Shown here: positions 7,756-16,327 of the stretch, in pieces
How positions within the stretch are numbered: the first letter of the stretch is position 1
Layout of the letters: every line of letters begins with the position of its first letter
Source: JAGWBD01 sp965197455
GTDB lineage: Bacteria; Chloroflexota; Anaerolineae; Aggregatilineales; Phototrophicaceae
Assembly: GCA_965197455.1 (NCBI GenBank)
Contig: OZ240208.1
Coordinates: 2,480,001 to 2,544,000 of the forward strand
Direction: 5' to 3'
DNA: 64,000 nucleotides
Notes under the pieces: generated by a model
What the model was told of the DNA's origin: nothing
The model's input: only the letters and a program-made list of their open reading frames with translations
Databases searched by the model: none
Program-made: the position numbers and the translations under genes

Positions 7756-8343
7756 ATGATGGTCGCTCTGCCGCAATTGCATGAGCTGGAAGCATTGCCC
7801 CACATCCCGACACTTGCGTTCGGCGAACCGTTCAACAAATTGGTATGTGATAAGCTCGAATACAGTCTTCCCTTGATAGACAAGACAATAGTTCAGGGTT
7901 TTGACGAGTTTGTCTCATGGCTTGTGAATCTTGTGCTTGAAGCCGATAGCGCACCGATGTTGTCTAAACAACAGGTTGCCCACTACCTAAATGTAATTGA
8001 AATGTTATTCATATATAAATCTGATTTCGATCACGACATAGCCCGATGGAACCAGAATGTTGATGAGAAAGGGGAATGGCACGGCCTCGGTACGTTGAGC
8101 AAGTCACAAACAAGACAAATCAAAAGAATAAACTTTCGTTTTAGAAAAATGAGCAAGCGTGTCAGGAAAATGACCAGTCATCAGAAGAAAGATCTCATTG
8201 CACACCTGTTGGTACAGGTCGCCAAACAGCGTGAATTGAGCAGAGATGAAAAGATTCGATTGTTGAAGACTATCCCAGACCACAGGCCGATTGACAACCC
8301 CATCTCCATGCGGCGCGCCGACTGGTACGGTGACGATGACTGA
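7756..8343 (+). CDS. Unknown protein upstream of a PIN-domain protein (possible antitoxin)
   Basis: I do not recognise this 195-residue protein. It is mostly helical in appearance, with a basic middle region (SKSQTRQIKRINFRFRKMSKR) and an acidic C-terminal tip (DWYGDDD). AGGAG stands 4 nt before the ATG at 7756; the next ATG at 7759 is also possible. Its last 8 bp overlap the start of the PIN-domain gene. Base composition is visibly richer in A and T than the neighbours, suggesting transfer. Position and coupling fit an antitoxin, but it resembles no antitoxin family I know and is longer than most. Confidence 0.7.
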   Translation: MMVALPQLHELEALPHIPTLAFGEPFNKLVCDKLEYSLPLIDKTIVQGFDEFVSWLVNLVLEADSAPMLSKQQVAHYLNVIEMLFIYKSDFDHDIARWNQNVDEKGEWHGLGTLSKSQTRQIKRINFRFRKMSKRVRKMTSHQKKDLIAHLLVQVAKQRELSRDEKIRLLKTIPDHRPIDNPISMRRADWYGDDD

Positions 8344-8809
8344 ACGCATCTTCGTGGACACCAACGTTTTTCTGCATTACGCATACCCGAACATTGGCAA
8401 CGACCCTCCTGAAGTCAAACAACAAAAGTTTGAAGCCTGCCAACAGCAGCTTGTTTGCTACCAGACAGAAGGAACCCAAATCTGGATAAACGGTCAGGTG
8501 ATCCGGGAGTATTGGAAGAATGCTTCACTAATTGAAACAAATGGAAGGCAGATTTCGCTCGATAATGTACGGCAAGAGCTTGATCGTATCCTCGGCATTG
8601 TCACAATTGCTGACAACACCGCAGCAGTACGCGAGCAACTTTTGATGCTCTTGCAAGACTACACTATTCGTGGAAGAGCGATATACGATGCTAACAATGT
8701 GGCAACCATGCTCGCGTACAACATCAAAGGGGTTTGTACGCTGGATAACGATTTCGACCGTTACCGCAAGCGCATCACGATAATAACACCGCAGGCAAGT
8801 TCCGCCTGA
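8336..8809 (+). CDS. PIN-domain protein (VapC-like putative ribonuclease toxin)
   Basis: The 157-residue protein starts MTERIFVDTNVFLHY, with Asp8 and Asn10 of the PIN domain. Glu58 lies in QVIREYW, Asp118 in IYDANNVATM and Asp137/139 in CTLDNDFDRY, giving the full set of acidic metal ligands. PIN proteins cut RNA; in toxin-antitoxin pairs they are held inactive by the partner. Here the partner would be the overlapping gene upstream. The start at 8336 lies inside the end of that gene; earlier ATGs in the frame would lengthen the overlap and add no domain residues. A+T-rich like its partner. Confidence 0.8.
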   Translation: MTERIFVDTNVFLHYAYPNIGNDPPEVKQQKFEACQQQLVCYQTEGTQIWINGQVIREYWKNASLIETNGRQISLDNVRQELDRILGIVTIADNTAAVREQLLMLLQDYTIRGRAIYDANNVATMLAYNIKGVCTLDNDFDRYRKRITIITPQASSA

Positions 8810-8918
8810 CCTCACATGTACAAAACCTTATTCTCCAAGACGTTGACATTACGCCGCTGCATCTTGCGCGGCCTGGCTTTCCCGTGCCACAATCGCCGCG
8901 CCGGAAACAGGGGAGGAT

Positions 8919-9665
8919 GTGGCGGTGGACTGGATAGCGGACCCTAACGCCTGGGCGGGTCTCCTGACCCTCATCGTGCTGGAGATCGTGCTGGGAATTG
9001 ACAACATCGTCTTCATCACGATTCTGGCGGGCAAGCTGCCACTGGCGCAGCAGGCGCGCGCGCGTCAGATCGGGATTTCTCTCGCGCTGGTCTCGCGCAT
9101 CGTCCTGCTCTTCGCCATATCCTGGGTGATTCGGCTGACGGCGCCGCTCTTTGAGCTGCTCGGCCAGGAGATATCGGGGCGCGACCTGATCCTGATTGCC
9201 GGTGGCCTCTTCCTGCTGGCCAAGGCCACGCACGAGATTCACGACAAGCTGGAAGGTGACAGCGGCCACGCCAGCGCGCGGGTGCCGCCCTCATTCACCG
9301 CCGTGGTGCTGCAGATCATGGTACTGGATGTGATCTTCTCGCTCGACTCGGTGATTACGGCGGTGGGCATGGTCAGCGAGATCAGCATCATGATCGTGGC
9401 GGTCAGCGTGGCCGTCGGCATCATGCTGCTCTCCGCCACGCGCATCAGCGACTTCGTAAACCGGCACCCGACCGTCAAGATGCTGGCGCTCAGCTTTCTG
9501 CTGCTTATCGGTCTGATGCTGGTGGCCGAGGGCCTGGATCAGCACATCCCCAAGGGCTACGTCTACTTCGCCATCGCCTTCTCGATCTTCGTGGAGATGC
9601 TAAACCTGCGCATGCGCCAGGTAAGGAAGCCACCATTGCAACTCAACCAGCCGTATGTGGAGTAG
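8919..9665 (+). CDS. TerC-family integral membrane protein
   Basis: The 248-residue protein has about seven membrane segments and the two family signatures GIDNIVF (26-32) and VIFSLDSVITAVGM (138-151), whose acidic residues lie in the membrane. TerC/YjbE/Alx relatives take part in metal (often manganese) export or tellurite resistance. GTG at 8919 is only 2 nt behind GGGAGG, so the real start may be the in-frame GTG at 8925, 8 nt behind it, which would drop two residues. Single gene between the PIN pair and the promoter of the catabolic cluster. Confidence 0.88.
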   Translation: MAVDWIADPNAWAGLLTLIVLEIVLGIDNIVFITILAGKLPLAQQARARQIGISLALVSRIVLLFAISWVIRLTAPLFELLGQEISGRDLILIAGGLFLLAKATHEIHDKLEGDSGHASARVPPSFTAVVLQIMVLDVIFSLDSVITAVGMVSEISIMIVAVSVAVGIMLLSATRISDFVNRHPTVKMLALSFLLLIGLMLVAEGLDQHIPKGYVYFAIAFSIFVEMLNLRMRQVRKPPLQLNQPYVE

Positions 9666-9708
9666 ATTGGCCTTCCCGTTCTACCTGTCGCGGCCATGAC
9701 CATTGTTT

Positions 9709-9737
9709 TTGACAGGTCAGGGTGCACTCGCTACTAT
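9709..9737 (+). promoter_or_regulatory. Promoter of the 24-kb catabolic cluster
   Basis: TTGACA (9709-9714), a 17-bp spacer and TACTAT (9732-9737) form one of the best sigma70-type promoters in the window. Predicted start near 9744 leaves a leader of about 78 nt before the ATG at 9822. Confidence 0.75.
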
Positions 9738-9751
9738 TCTGGCGTGTCGTC

Positions 9752-9763
9752 ATTGTCGACAAT
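9752..9763. promoter_or_regulatory. Perfect 12-bp palindrome, candidate operator
   Basis: ATTGTCGACAAT is self-complementary over 12 bp and lies about 8-20 nt downstream of the predicted transcription start. TGTCG (9745-9749) and CGACA (9764-9768) flank it. This is a natural place for a repressor; no regulator gene is adjacent. Confidence 0.5.
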
Positions 9764-9821
9764 CGACAGTCGCGCACAGAGCATGTCTGGTGCATTTCGG
9801 CCTGAAACGAGGGTTCCCTGT

Positions 9822-10919
9822 ATGCCATCCGACTCCGTCGTTGCCTTGCTGCAGCGGCATCGCGCCAACAGCGATTTGAATGCCACTATCATCCCCGCCG
9901 CAGCGCGCACATCGCAGGACCTGGCCGCTGACGCAGCGGCGTACCCGCTGGACGAACGGATCATTGAGGCGACCGGCGTGGCGCTTGATGACGGGCACAC
10001 GCATTACGAGCCGGTGCCGGGCATCGACCCGCTGCGCAATGCGCTGGCACAGCACCTCCGCGACGTCACCGGCGGCGACTGGAGCGCGGAGAATCTGCTG
10101 GTCACGGCCGGCATGCAGGAAGCGCGCTTCCTCACCCTGCAGCTCATTGACGCCCAGGGCGGGACAGTGGCCCTGCCGGAAGTGCTGCACCCTGGCGCGC
10201 GCAAGGCGCTGGGCATCAGGCCGCGCATGACGCACTCGCTGGCGGTGGACGCGGAACGGCGGCTGCCGCAGCTGGACGCCATCCGCGCGGCGCTGGAGGC
10301 TGGCTGCCGTTTGCTGTACCTCGAGTCGCCCTCGCGCCTCAGCGGCGCGGCCCTGGGCGCAGACGAAATGGCAGCGCTCGCTTCCCTGCTGGAACAGCAC
10401 GATGCGAACCTGATATTGGACCGGGGGCTGGCGCCCTGGGCGGCGGAGAGCACGCCGGCAGTGAGGGAGCGCGTCGCGCTGATTGGCGAGGCTTTCCCCG
10501 GCGCTGGCATGGCCAGCTGGCTGGCCGGCTACATCGCCGTGCCGGAAGCCTGGTTGCCGCCCATCCAGTCGCAGAAGCAGATCATGTCCATCTGCACGGC
10601 CACGCCCGCGCAATTCGGCGCGCTGGAGGCGGCCAGCCTCTACGCGCAGGAGCATCCCGTGCGGCTGCAACACCGGGCTGCGCAGCGCGCCAATCTGGCA
10701 GCGCGCGCCCGCAAGGCCGGTCTCGAAGTGCTCGTGGGCGGAGCCGCCAGCCTGATCGCCCTGCGCCTGTCCCCGGCGCAAAAAACACGGGGACTCGCCA
10801 GGCTGAACGCGGCGCGTTTCCAGGTTGCGGACGGCAGCGACTTCGGCGCGCCGGACGTGCTGCGCCTGACGGTCGGCGATGCGGCCCGCGCAGCGCTGGA
10901 CTTGCTGGCTGACGCATGA
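9822..10919 (+). CDS. Degenerate class I/II aminotransferase-like protein (catalytic lysine lost)
   Basis: The 365-residue product has the fold-type I layout: HYEPVPGIDPLRNALAQHL, then LLVTAGMQEARFLTLQL. The aspartate before the active site remains (LILD, Asp200), as does the substrate arginine (DVLRLTVG). However, where the PLP lysine should sit (SK-A-Y-x-M-x-G in the next gene) it reads LIGEAFPGAGMASW. The NNP loop reads ESPSRLSG, and the usual tyrosine after the aspartate is gone. It therefore should not form a Schiff base. The start at 9822 is set by CGAGGG 8 nt upstream; the longer frame runs into the promoter. It is followed after 15 bp by an intact homologue, which could be its partner. 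Confidence 0.8.
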   Translation: MPSDSVVALLQRHRANSDLNATIIPAAARTSQDLAADAAAYPLDERIIEATGVALDDGHTHYEPVPGIDPLRNALAQHLRDVTGGDWSAENLLVTAGMQEARFLTLQLIDAQGGTVALPEVLHPGARKALGIRPRMTHSLAVDAERRLPQLDAIRAALEAGCRLLYLESPSRLSGAALGADEMAALASLLEQHDANLILDRGLAPWAAESTPAVRERVALIGEAFPGAGMASWLAGYIAVPEAWLPPIQSQKQIMSICTATPAQFGALEAASLYAQEHPVRLQHRAAQRANLAARARKAGLEVLVGGAASLIALRLSPAQKTRGLARLNAARFQVADGSDFGAPDVLRLTVGDAARAALDLLADA

Positions 10920-10934
10920 ACGAGGAGGAGAGCC

Positions 10935-12125
10935 ATGCCTGAAAAGAAAAAACGTGGAACCAGCCTGCTCTACTCCCTGATGGCCGAGGCCGCGGGCTAC
11001 GATGACACGATTGTGATGGGCCGCGGCGACCCGGATTTCGACACGCCGGCGCACATCATCGCCGCCGCCAAAGAGGCCATGGTGCAGCATCACAGCGATA
11101 CGGCCCCGCCGGAGGGTCTGCTGGCGCTACGCCAGGCAATTGCGGCGCGCGTGGAGCGCGTTAATGGTGTGGCCTACGACCCGGAAACAGAAGTCGTGGT
11201 GACCAATGGCGGCCAGGAAGCGCTGTTCCTGATGGTGCTGACCCTCATCGGCCCGGGCGACGAGATCATTGTGCCGGAGCCGAATTACAGCACCTACCTC
11301 GATTCCATTGACTTCGTCGGCGGGCGCAAGGTCGGAGTCACAACCTACCCGCAGGAGGACTTTCGCGCGGACCCCGCGGCGGTGAGGCAGGCCGTCAGCG
11401 AGCAGACGCGTGCGCTGCTGCTGGTATCGCCCAACAATCCCGCCGCCAACGTCATCTCGCCCACAGACATGCAGGCCATGATGCAGATCGCCTGCGACCA
11501 CGACCTCTTCGTGATCGCCGACGACATCTACGATCTCTTCGTCTATGATGACTTTGTGCACACCAGCGCGGCCTCCCTGCCCGGCGGCCGCGAGCGCACC
11601 CTGACGCTCAACGCCCTGTCCAAGGCCTACTCGATGACCGGCTGGCGCCTGGGCTGGATCACCGGCCCGGCTGCCCTGATGGAGCGGGTGCGCGAACTGA
11701 AGGCGGCCACCACCGGCGCCGCCTCAATCATCTCGCAGCACGCCGGCATCGCCGCGCTGACCGGGCCGCAGGAGCCGGTGCAGATGATGGCGGATACCTA
11801 CAAACGCCGCCGGCGCATCATGCTGGACGCGCTGGACGAGATGGGTATTGAATACGGCGTGCCCCAGGGCGGCCAGTTCGTGTTCGCCGACATCGGCTTC
11901 ACCGGCCACGACAGCTTCAGCTTCGCCAAACGGGTGCTCAGCGAGCAGCACGTGCTGGCCTATCCCGGCGGGGCTTTCTCTGAGTCGAGCAACAATTACA
12001 TCCGCATGACCTTCCTGCAGCCAGAGGAAAAGCTGCGCGAGGGTATGGAACGCATGAAGATCGCCTTGCGCGGCATTGTGGCCGAAGGCCGCAACGGCCC
12101 TGCGCCCAATTCTTCTACAGACTGA
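10935..12125 (+). CDS. Class I/II pyridoxal-phosphate aminotransferase
   Basis: The 396-residue enzyme keeps all hallmark residues of fold type I aminotransferases. These are Asn168 in SPNNPA, the Asp and Tyr199 in IADDIYD, Lys230 in NALSKAYSMTGWRLG, Arg238 in the phosphate/cofactor loop, and a C-terminal substrate arginine in NNYIRMTF. It should transfer an amino group from an amino acid to a 2-oxo acid in the cytoplasm; the substrate is not evident. GAGGAGGAGAG precedes the ATG. It is second in the cluster, right after the degenerate homologue and 15 bp before the LDH2-type dehydrogenase, which could reduce or supply its oxo acid. Confidence 0.9.
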   Translation: MPEKKKRGTSLLYSLMAEAAGYDDTIVMGRGDPDFDTPAHIIAAAKEAMVQHHSDTAPPEGLLALRQAIAARVERVNGVAYDPETEVVVTNGGQEALFLMVLTLIGPGDEIIVPEPNYSTYLDSIDFVGGRKVGVTTYPQEDFRADPAAVRQAVSEQTRALLLVSPNNPAANVISPTDMQAMMQIACDHDLFVIADDIYDLFVYDDFVHTSAASLPGGRERTLTLNALSKAYSMTGWRLGWITGPAALMERVRELKAATTGAASIISQHAGIAALTGPQEPVQMMADTYKRRRRIMLDALDEMGIEYGVPQGGQFVFADIGFTGHDSFSFAKRVLSEQHVLAYPGGAFSESSNNYIRMTFLQPEEKLREGMERMKIALRGIVAEGRNGPAPNSSTD

Positions 12126-12140
12126 CCGGACAGCCAGCCC

Positions 12141-13208
12141 ATGGCCTACGAAATCCGCAACCCCGACCTGGTCAACCACTATTCACTGGAGACCCTGCGG
12201 GGCTTCGCGCTGGATTTCCTGGGGGCCCTGGGCGCCACTGAGGAAGAGGCCGCCATCGTCAGCGATGGCGTGCTGACGGCCGCGCAGTGGTGGCACCCGG
12301 GCCAGGGTCAGGGCCTGGAGAAGTTTTTCCGCTACCAGCGGCGGGTGCATGGCGGCGGCATCATCCCGGGTGTGGAGATGCAGTGGCTGCGCGACGGCCC
12401 GTCCTTCGCCCTGCTCGACGCTGCCAAAGGCTTCGGCTACGTCGGGGCGCAGCGCGCCATGGACCGCGCCATCGAGAAGGCGCGCGCGACCGGCATCGCC
12501 ATCGTCGGCGTGCGCCACAGCAACCACTTCGGCATCGCCGGCTACCATGCGCTGCAGGCGGCCAAAGCCGGCCTCATCGGCTGGGCTTTCACCAACGCCG
12601 CTGCCGAAATGGCGCCCTGGGGCTCGGCGCAGCCCGTGCTGGGCACCAACCCCTGGGGCTTCGCCATCCCGCGCGCGGACACACACGCCATCGTGCTGGA
12701 CATGGCGCTGACGATGTCCGGCAAGGGCATGATGCGCTGGTACGAGCGCGAAGGCCGCGCCATGCCCGCCAACTGGGCCTTGACCGCCGACGGCCGCGAG
12801 ACGACCGACCCGGGCGCGGCGATGGACGGCCCGATGCTGCCTATCGGCGAATACAAGGGCTACGGCCTCAGCCTGGTCAGCGATGTGCTGGCCGGCGTGA
12901 TGACCGGGGCGCTCTTCGGCATGAACGTGTTCCAGGACGACAGCAACTACGATGTGGGCCACATCATGATCGCCATCGAGCCGCAGGCCTTCCTCGGCGA
13001 AGCGGAGTTTCAGGAGCGGCTTGAGCAACTGGTCGCCGAGGTCAAGGGAGCGCCCGCGCTGGATCCGCAGCGCCCGATCCTGCTGCCTGGCGAGATTGAG
13101 TTCAAACGGATGGAAGAACGGCAGCGCGAGGGCATCCCGGTCGCGCGCGAGACGGTCGAGGATCTGCGCGCGCTGGCGCGCCAGCTGGCCGTGGACTTTC
13201 CACTGTAA
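12141..13208 (+). CDS. Ldh family oxidoreductase (malate/L-lactate dehydrogenase type 2)
   Basis: The 355-residue protein belongs to the LDH2/MDH2 family of NAD(P)-dependent 2-hydroxyacid and ureidoglycolate dehydrogenases, unrelated to Rossmann-type LDH. Landmarks are GVRHSNHFGIAGYHA (the catalytic histidine region), GTNPWGFAIP, SGKGMMRW and EYKGYGLSLVSDVLAG. Members interconvert 2-hydroxy and 2-oxo acids or reduce cyclic imines such as delta1-pyrroline-2-carboxylate. Placed next to an aminotransferase, it may process the resulting oxo acid or imine; this is inference. Confidence 0.88.
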   Translation: MAYEIRNPDLVNHYSLETLRGFALDFLGALGATEEEAAIVSDGVLTAAQWWHPGQGQGLEKFFRYQRRVHGGGIIPGVEMQWLRDGPSFALLDAAKGFGYVGAQRAMDRAIEKARATGIAIVGVRHSNHFGIAGYHALQAAKAGLIGWAFTNAAAEMAPWGSAQPVLGTNPWGFAIPRADTHAIVLDMALTMSGKGMMRWYEREGRAMPANWALTADGRETTDPGAAMDGPMLPIGEYKGYGLSLVSDVLAGVMTGALFGMNVFQDDSNYDVGHIMIAIEPQAFLGEAEFQERLEQLVAEVKGAPALDPQRPILLPGEIEFKRMEERQREGIPVARETVEDLRALARQLAVDFPL

Positions 13209-13234
13209 CCGGCGCAACAGAACAGGAGCAGGCA

Positions 13235-14230
13235 GTGACCCAGGCAATGGAAATTGGCAATGTGACGGTGATGCCGGGGGAAACCCGGCGTGGCGGCATC
13301 CCGATCGGCGCGGACATGTTCCCGCGCGAGCGCGAGATTCCGCTGATTGTGGTGCGCGGCGCGGCCGATGGCCCCGTGCTGTGGCTGAACGGGGCGACGC
13401 ACGGGGATGAGCCCGAGGGCCCCTTCTCCATCTTTCGTGCCCTGGCGCAGATTGATGCGAAGCAGTTGCGCGGCACCGTGGTGGCCGTGCCGGTGATGAA
13501 CGTGCCGGCCTTCACCGCCGGCACCCGCGGTGACCCGCTGGACGTCTTCGCCTACGACATGAACCGGCTCTATCCGGGCAAGGTTGATGGCTACCCGAGC
13601 GAACGCGCGGCGCACGCCCACTGGCAGGCCATGCAGGCCTGCTGCGACCTGCAAATCTCCATCCATTCCGGCGGCGAGCATTCCTACCTCGCGCACATGA
13701 TCTTCGCCTCGGACAATCCCGCCAGCATGGAGTTGGCCGCCGCCATGGGGCCGGGCTGGCCGCTGGTCTTCCGCAGTGGCACGGGCGGTGGCAACCCCTC
13801 GTCACAGATCGCCGCGGACGGACGGGGCGGCATCACCGTCGAACTGGGCGGCAACTGCCGCACACTGGGCGCCGACTTCCACGCCATCGCCGAAGATTTG
13901 TCACTCGGCTACCTCAACGTGCTGCGCCACTATGACATGATCGACGGCGAGGCGGGCTACGAGGAAAGCTGGCACACTGGCTACCAGATTCCCTTGCTGG
14001 CGCCGCGCACCGGCATGTTCGTGGGCAGCGCGGAGCTGCCGCTCGAAACCCTGATTCCCGCCGGGACGCTCATCGGCACGATTTACGATCTCTACGGCGA
14101 TGTCATCGCCACGGTGAACGCGCCGCAGGACGGCCTGGTCTTCGGCATGCGCTCACGACCGTCGGTGCTGGAAGGGCAGTGGTGCTGCTTCTTCGGTGTC
14201 GTCGAGGAGACGGTAACCAGTCTGACCTGA
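13235..14230 (+). CDS. Succinylglutamate desuccinylase/aspartoacylase-like Zn hydrolase, copy 1
   Basis: The 331-residue protein shows the zinc site of the family: THGDEPEG (His and Glu ligands) and SIHSGGE (third ligand). The general-base Glu lies in ITVELGG, and MNRLYPG is the substrate loop. Enzymes of this type hydrolyse N-acyl groups from amino acids or related amides. The start is GTG at 13235 behind AGGAGCAGG. It is the first of three related genes in this cluster (also 18352 and 19426) and looks catalytically complete. It lies between the dehydrogenase and the first S9 peptidase. Confidence 0.85.
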   Translation: MTQAMEIGNVTVMPGETRRGGIPIGADMFPREREIPLIVVRGAADGPVLWLNGATHGDEPEGPFSIFRALAQIDAKQLRGTVVAVPVMNVPAFTAGTRGDPLDVFAYDMNRLYPGKVDGYPSERAAHAHWQAMQACCDLQISIHSGGEHSYLAHMIFASDNPASMELAAAMGPGWPLVFRSGTGGGNPSSQIAADGRGGITVELGGNCRTLGADFHAIAEDLSLGYLNVLRHYDMIDGEAGYEESWHTGYQIPLLAPRTGMFVGSAELPLETLIPAGTLIGTIYDLYGDVIATVNAPQDGLVFGMRSRPSVLEGQWCCFFGVVEETVTSLT

Positions 14231-14264
14231 ACGACGTGGCAACAAGATTCGCAAGGGGGTAGTT

Positions 14265-16283
14265 ATGGAGAGCACGGCCGAACGGCGTCGCGGTCTCATC
14301 CCCGAAGACCTGATGAACTTCCGCTGGCTGGAGGAGATCGTCCTCGCGCCGGACGGAAGCATGCTGGCGTGGAGCGTGCGCGAGCCGGACGGGGCCGCCA
14401 ACGGCTATCGCAGCCATCTTTACATCCGTGATCTGGACAGCGCCGAAACGCGCCGCCTCACGCGGGGGCCGGGCACGGTTTCGGCGCTGGCGTGGAGCCG
14501 CGACAGCGCACAACTGGCCTGGAATCACAGCAAGCCCGAGGGTTGCAGCCTGCGCATCTGGCGCAGGGCGGATGGCAGCAAACGTGGCATCCCGCTGGGT
14601 GACGAGTCGCTGGCAGGCCTCGACTGGGCGCCGGACGGGATTCATCTGGTCGGCGCGCGCTGGACCGTGATGCGGCACCCCGCCGAAGACCGCGGCCCGC
14701 TGCCCGGCATGCCCCGGCCCCACATGAAGGTGGTGCGGCGCCTGCGCTACAAGCGCGACGGCATCGGCTGGGTGCACGACCGCTACTCCCAGGTGTTTGT
14801 GGTGGATACCGTCACTGGCGATCTGACGCAGGTGACGCACAGCGAGTGCGATTACGAGACACCAAAATGGAGCGGGGACGGAACGCGCCTCGCCTTCGTC
14901 GGCACGGCGCGCGAACAGAACATCGCCGCCGGCCAGGGGCATATCTATCTCTGTGACGCCACCGCGGGCGCCTCCGCGAAGGCGCCTGGCGGCCAGGGGC
15001 CGCGGCCCCTGCTGCCGGACTGGCAGGGCACGGCCGTCAGCCCGGTCTGGGGCGCTGACGACCGTTACATCGCCTTCGCCGGCCACAACCACGGGCCGCC
15101 GACCAACCGCCGCAACTTCTGGCAGCCGCACCTCGCCGACGTGGCCGCCGGTACGGCCGTCGCGCTGGACGAGGACATCGACGAGGAAGTCGGCAACTAC
15201 GGCGTCGCCGACCAGCGCGTCAGCCTGAGCAACGTGACGGTCAAGTGGGCTCCCGGTGACAAGTGGATTTACTTCCTGCTGACCGAGCGCGGCGCAGCCA
15301 ACCTGTGGCGCATCGACACGGCCGGCGTCTCCGAACGCCTGCTCGTCGGCGAATGCACCCACTTTGAATACAGCCCGGCCTGCGGCGACCTTGCCGCTTA
15401 TGGCAAAGCCGACCCCTCGAACCCGGGCGACCTGTACCTCTGGCGCGCTGGCGCAAGCGAGCGCCTGACCAACCTGAACCCCTGGCTGCGCGATGTGCAG
15501 CTGTCCGCGCCGGAAAGCTACGAATTCGAGGGGGTGGACGGTGTACCGGTGCACGCCTGGTTGATGCGGCCGCTGGAGCTTGACCAGCAGGGCAGCTATC
15601 CGCTGGTGCTCTACCTGCACTGCTCGATGTTTTGCTGGGACTTCAACCATGAGTTCCAGATCTACGCCAACTCGGGCTTCGCCGTGGCCTACTTCAACCA
15701 GCGTGGCACGACCGCCGGCTATGGTCAGGCGTGGACGAAGGCCACCGAGGGCGACCAGGGCGGGGCCGACTTCGATGAGATCATGCTGGGCGTGGACGAC
15801 CTGCTGCGCAAGCATCCCTGGATCGACGGGGAGCGCATGGGCGCCACCGGCGGCAGCTGCGGCGGTTACCTGACCAACTGGATCGCCGGCCACTCGGACC
15901 GCTTTGCCGCGACCGTGGCGCAGCGCTCCATCACCAACAACATCAGCATGTTCGGCACCTCGGACATTGGCCCCGAGTGCAGCGGCGGTGAGACCGGCGC
16001 TGACCCCTGGGGCGATGTGCTGGAGGTCTGGCGCCAGTCGCCCATCGCCTACATCAAGGATTTCACCGCGCCGATGCTGATCATCCACAGCGACGCGGAT
16101 CACCGCACCGATCTGGAGCAGGCGGAGCAGCTCTTCGCAGCCCTGCGCTGGTTTGGCAAGACGGTGGAGATGGTCATCTTTGAGGGTGAGGACCACGGCC
16201 TGTCGCGTGGCGGGCGCCCTGGCAACCGCATTGAGCGACTGCACCGGATACAGAACTGGTTTTTCAAATATTTGCGTCCATAG
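14265..16283 (+). CDS. S9 family serine peptidase (prolyl oligopeptidase type), copy 1
   Basis: The 672-residue protein has an N-terminal beta-propeller with repeated blade motifs (SALAWSRDSAQLAW, PKWSGDGTRLAFVG, SPVWGADDRYIAFAG) and a C-terminal alpha/beta-hydrolase. Ser531 in GGSCGGYLTNW is the nucleophile. The acid lies in HSDADHRTDLEQAE and the histidine in EGEDHGLSRGG. S9C-type enzymes cleave oligopeptides or acyl-aminoacyl bonds. No signal peptide is present, so it should act on imported compounds in the cytoplasm. It was evidently duplicated to give the next gene, with which it aligns over its whole length. Confidence 0.9.
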   Translation: MESTAERRRGLIPEDLMNFRWLEEIVLAPDGSMLAWSVREPDGAANGYRSHLYIRDLDSAETRRLTRGPGTVSALAWSRDSAQLAWNHSKPEGCSLRIWRRADGSKRGIPLGDESLAGLDWAPDGIHLVGARWTVMRHPAEDRGPLPGMPRPHMKVVRRLRYKRDGIGWVHDRYSQVFVVDTVTGDLTQVTHSECDYETPKWSGDGTRLAFVGTAREQNIAAGQGHIYLCDATAGASAKAPGGQGPRPLLPDWQGTAVSPVWGADDRYIAFAGHNHGPPTNRRNFWQPHLADVAAGTAVALDEDIDEEVGNYGVADQRVSLSNVTVKWAPGDKWIYFLLTERGAANLWRIDTAGVSERLLVGECTHFEYSPACGDLAAYGKADPSNPGDLYLWRAGASERLTNLNPWLRDVQLSAPESYEFEGVDGVPVHAWLMRPLELDQQGSYPLVLYLHCSMFCWDFNHEFQIYANSGFAVAYFNQRGTTAGYGQAWTKATEGDQGGADFDEIMLGVDDLLRKHPWIDGERMGATGGSCGGYLTNWIAGHSDRFAATVAQRSITNNISMFGTSDIGPECSGGETGADPWGDVLEVWRQSPIAYIKDFTAPMLIIHSDADHRTDLEQAEQLFAALRWFGKTVEMVIFEGEDHGLSRGGRPGNRIERLHRIQNWFFKYLRP

Positions 16284-16327
16284 CGGACGTGGATGGCCTG
16301 TGCCCAGGGCCCTGAAAGGGGGGTGAC

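Noticed and set aside
8843..8848. TTGACA upstream of terC as a promoter
   Set aside because: The -10 position is GC-rich and does not match; kept out as a likely chance hit.
9822..10919. Degenerate aminotransferase as a decaying pseudogene
   Set aside because: The frame is uninterrupted over 365 codons with a good ribosome site and fold motifs retained; I treat it as a maintained gene, though only comparison with relatives can settle this.
14103..16244. A 713-codon minus-strand open frame
   Set aside because: Antisense to the S9 peptidase gene and the end of the preceding gene, low-complexity composition, no ribosome site; the plus strand has clear catalytic motifs.
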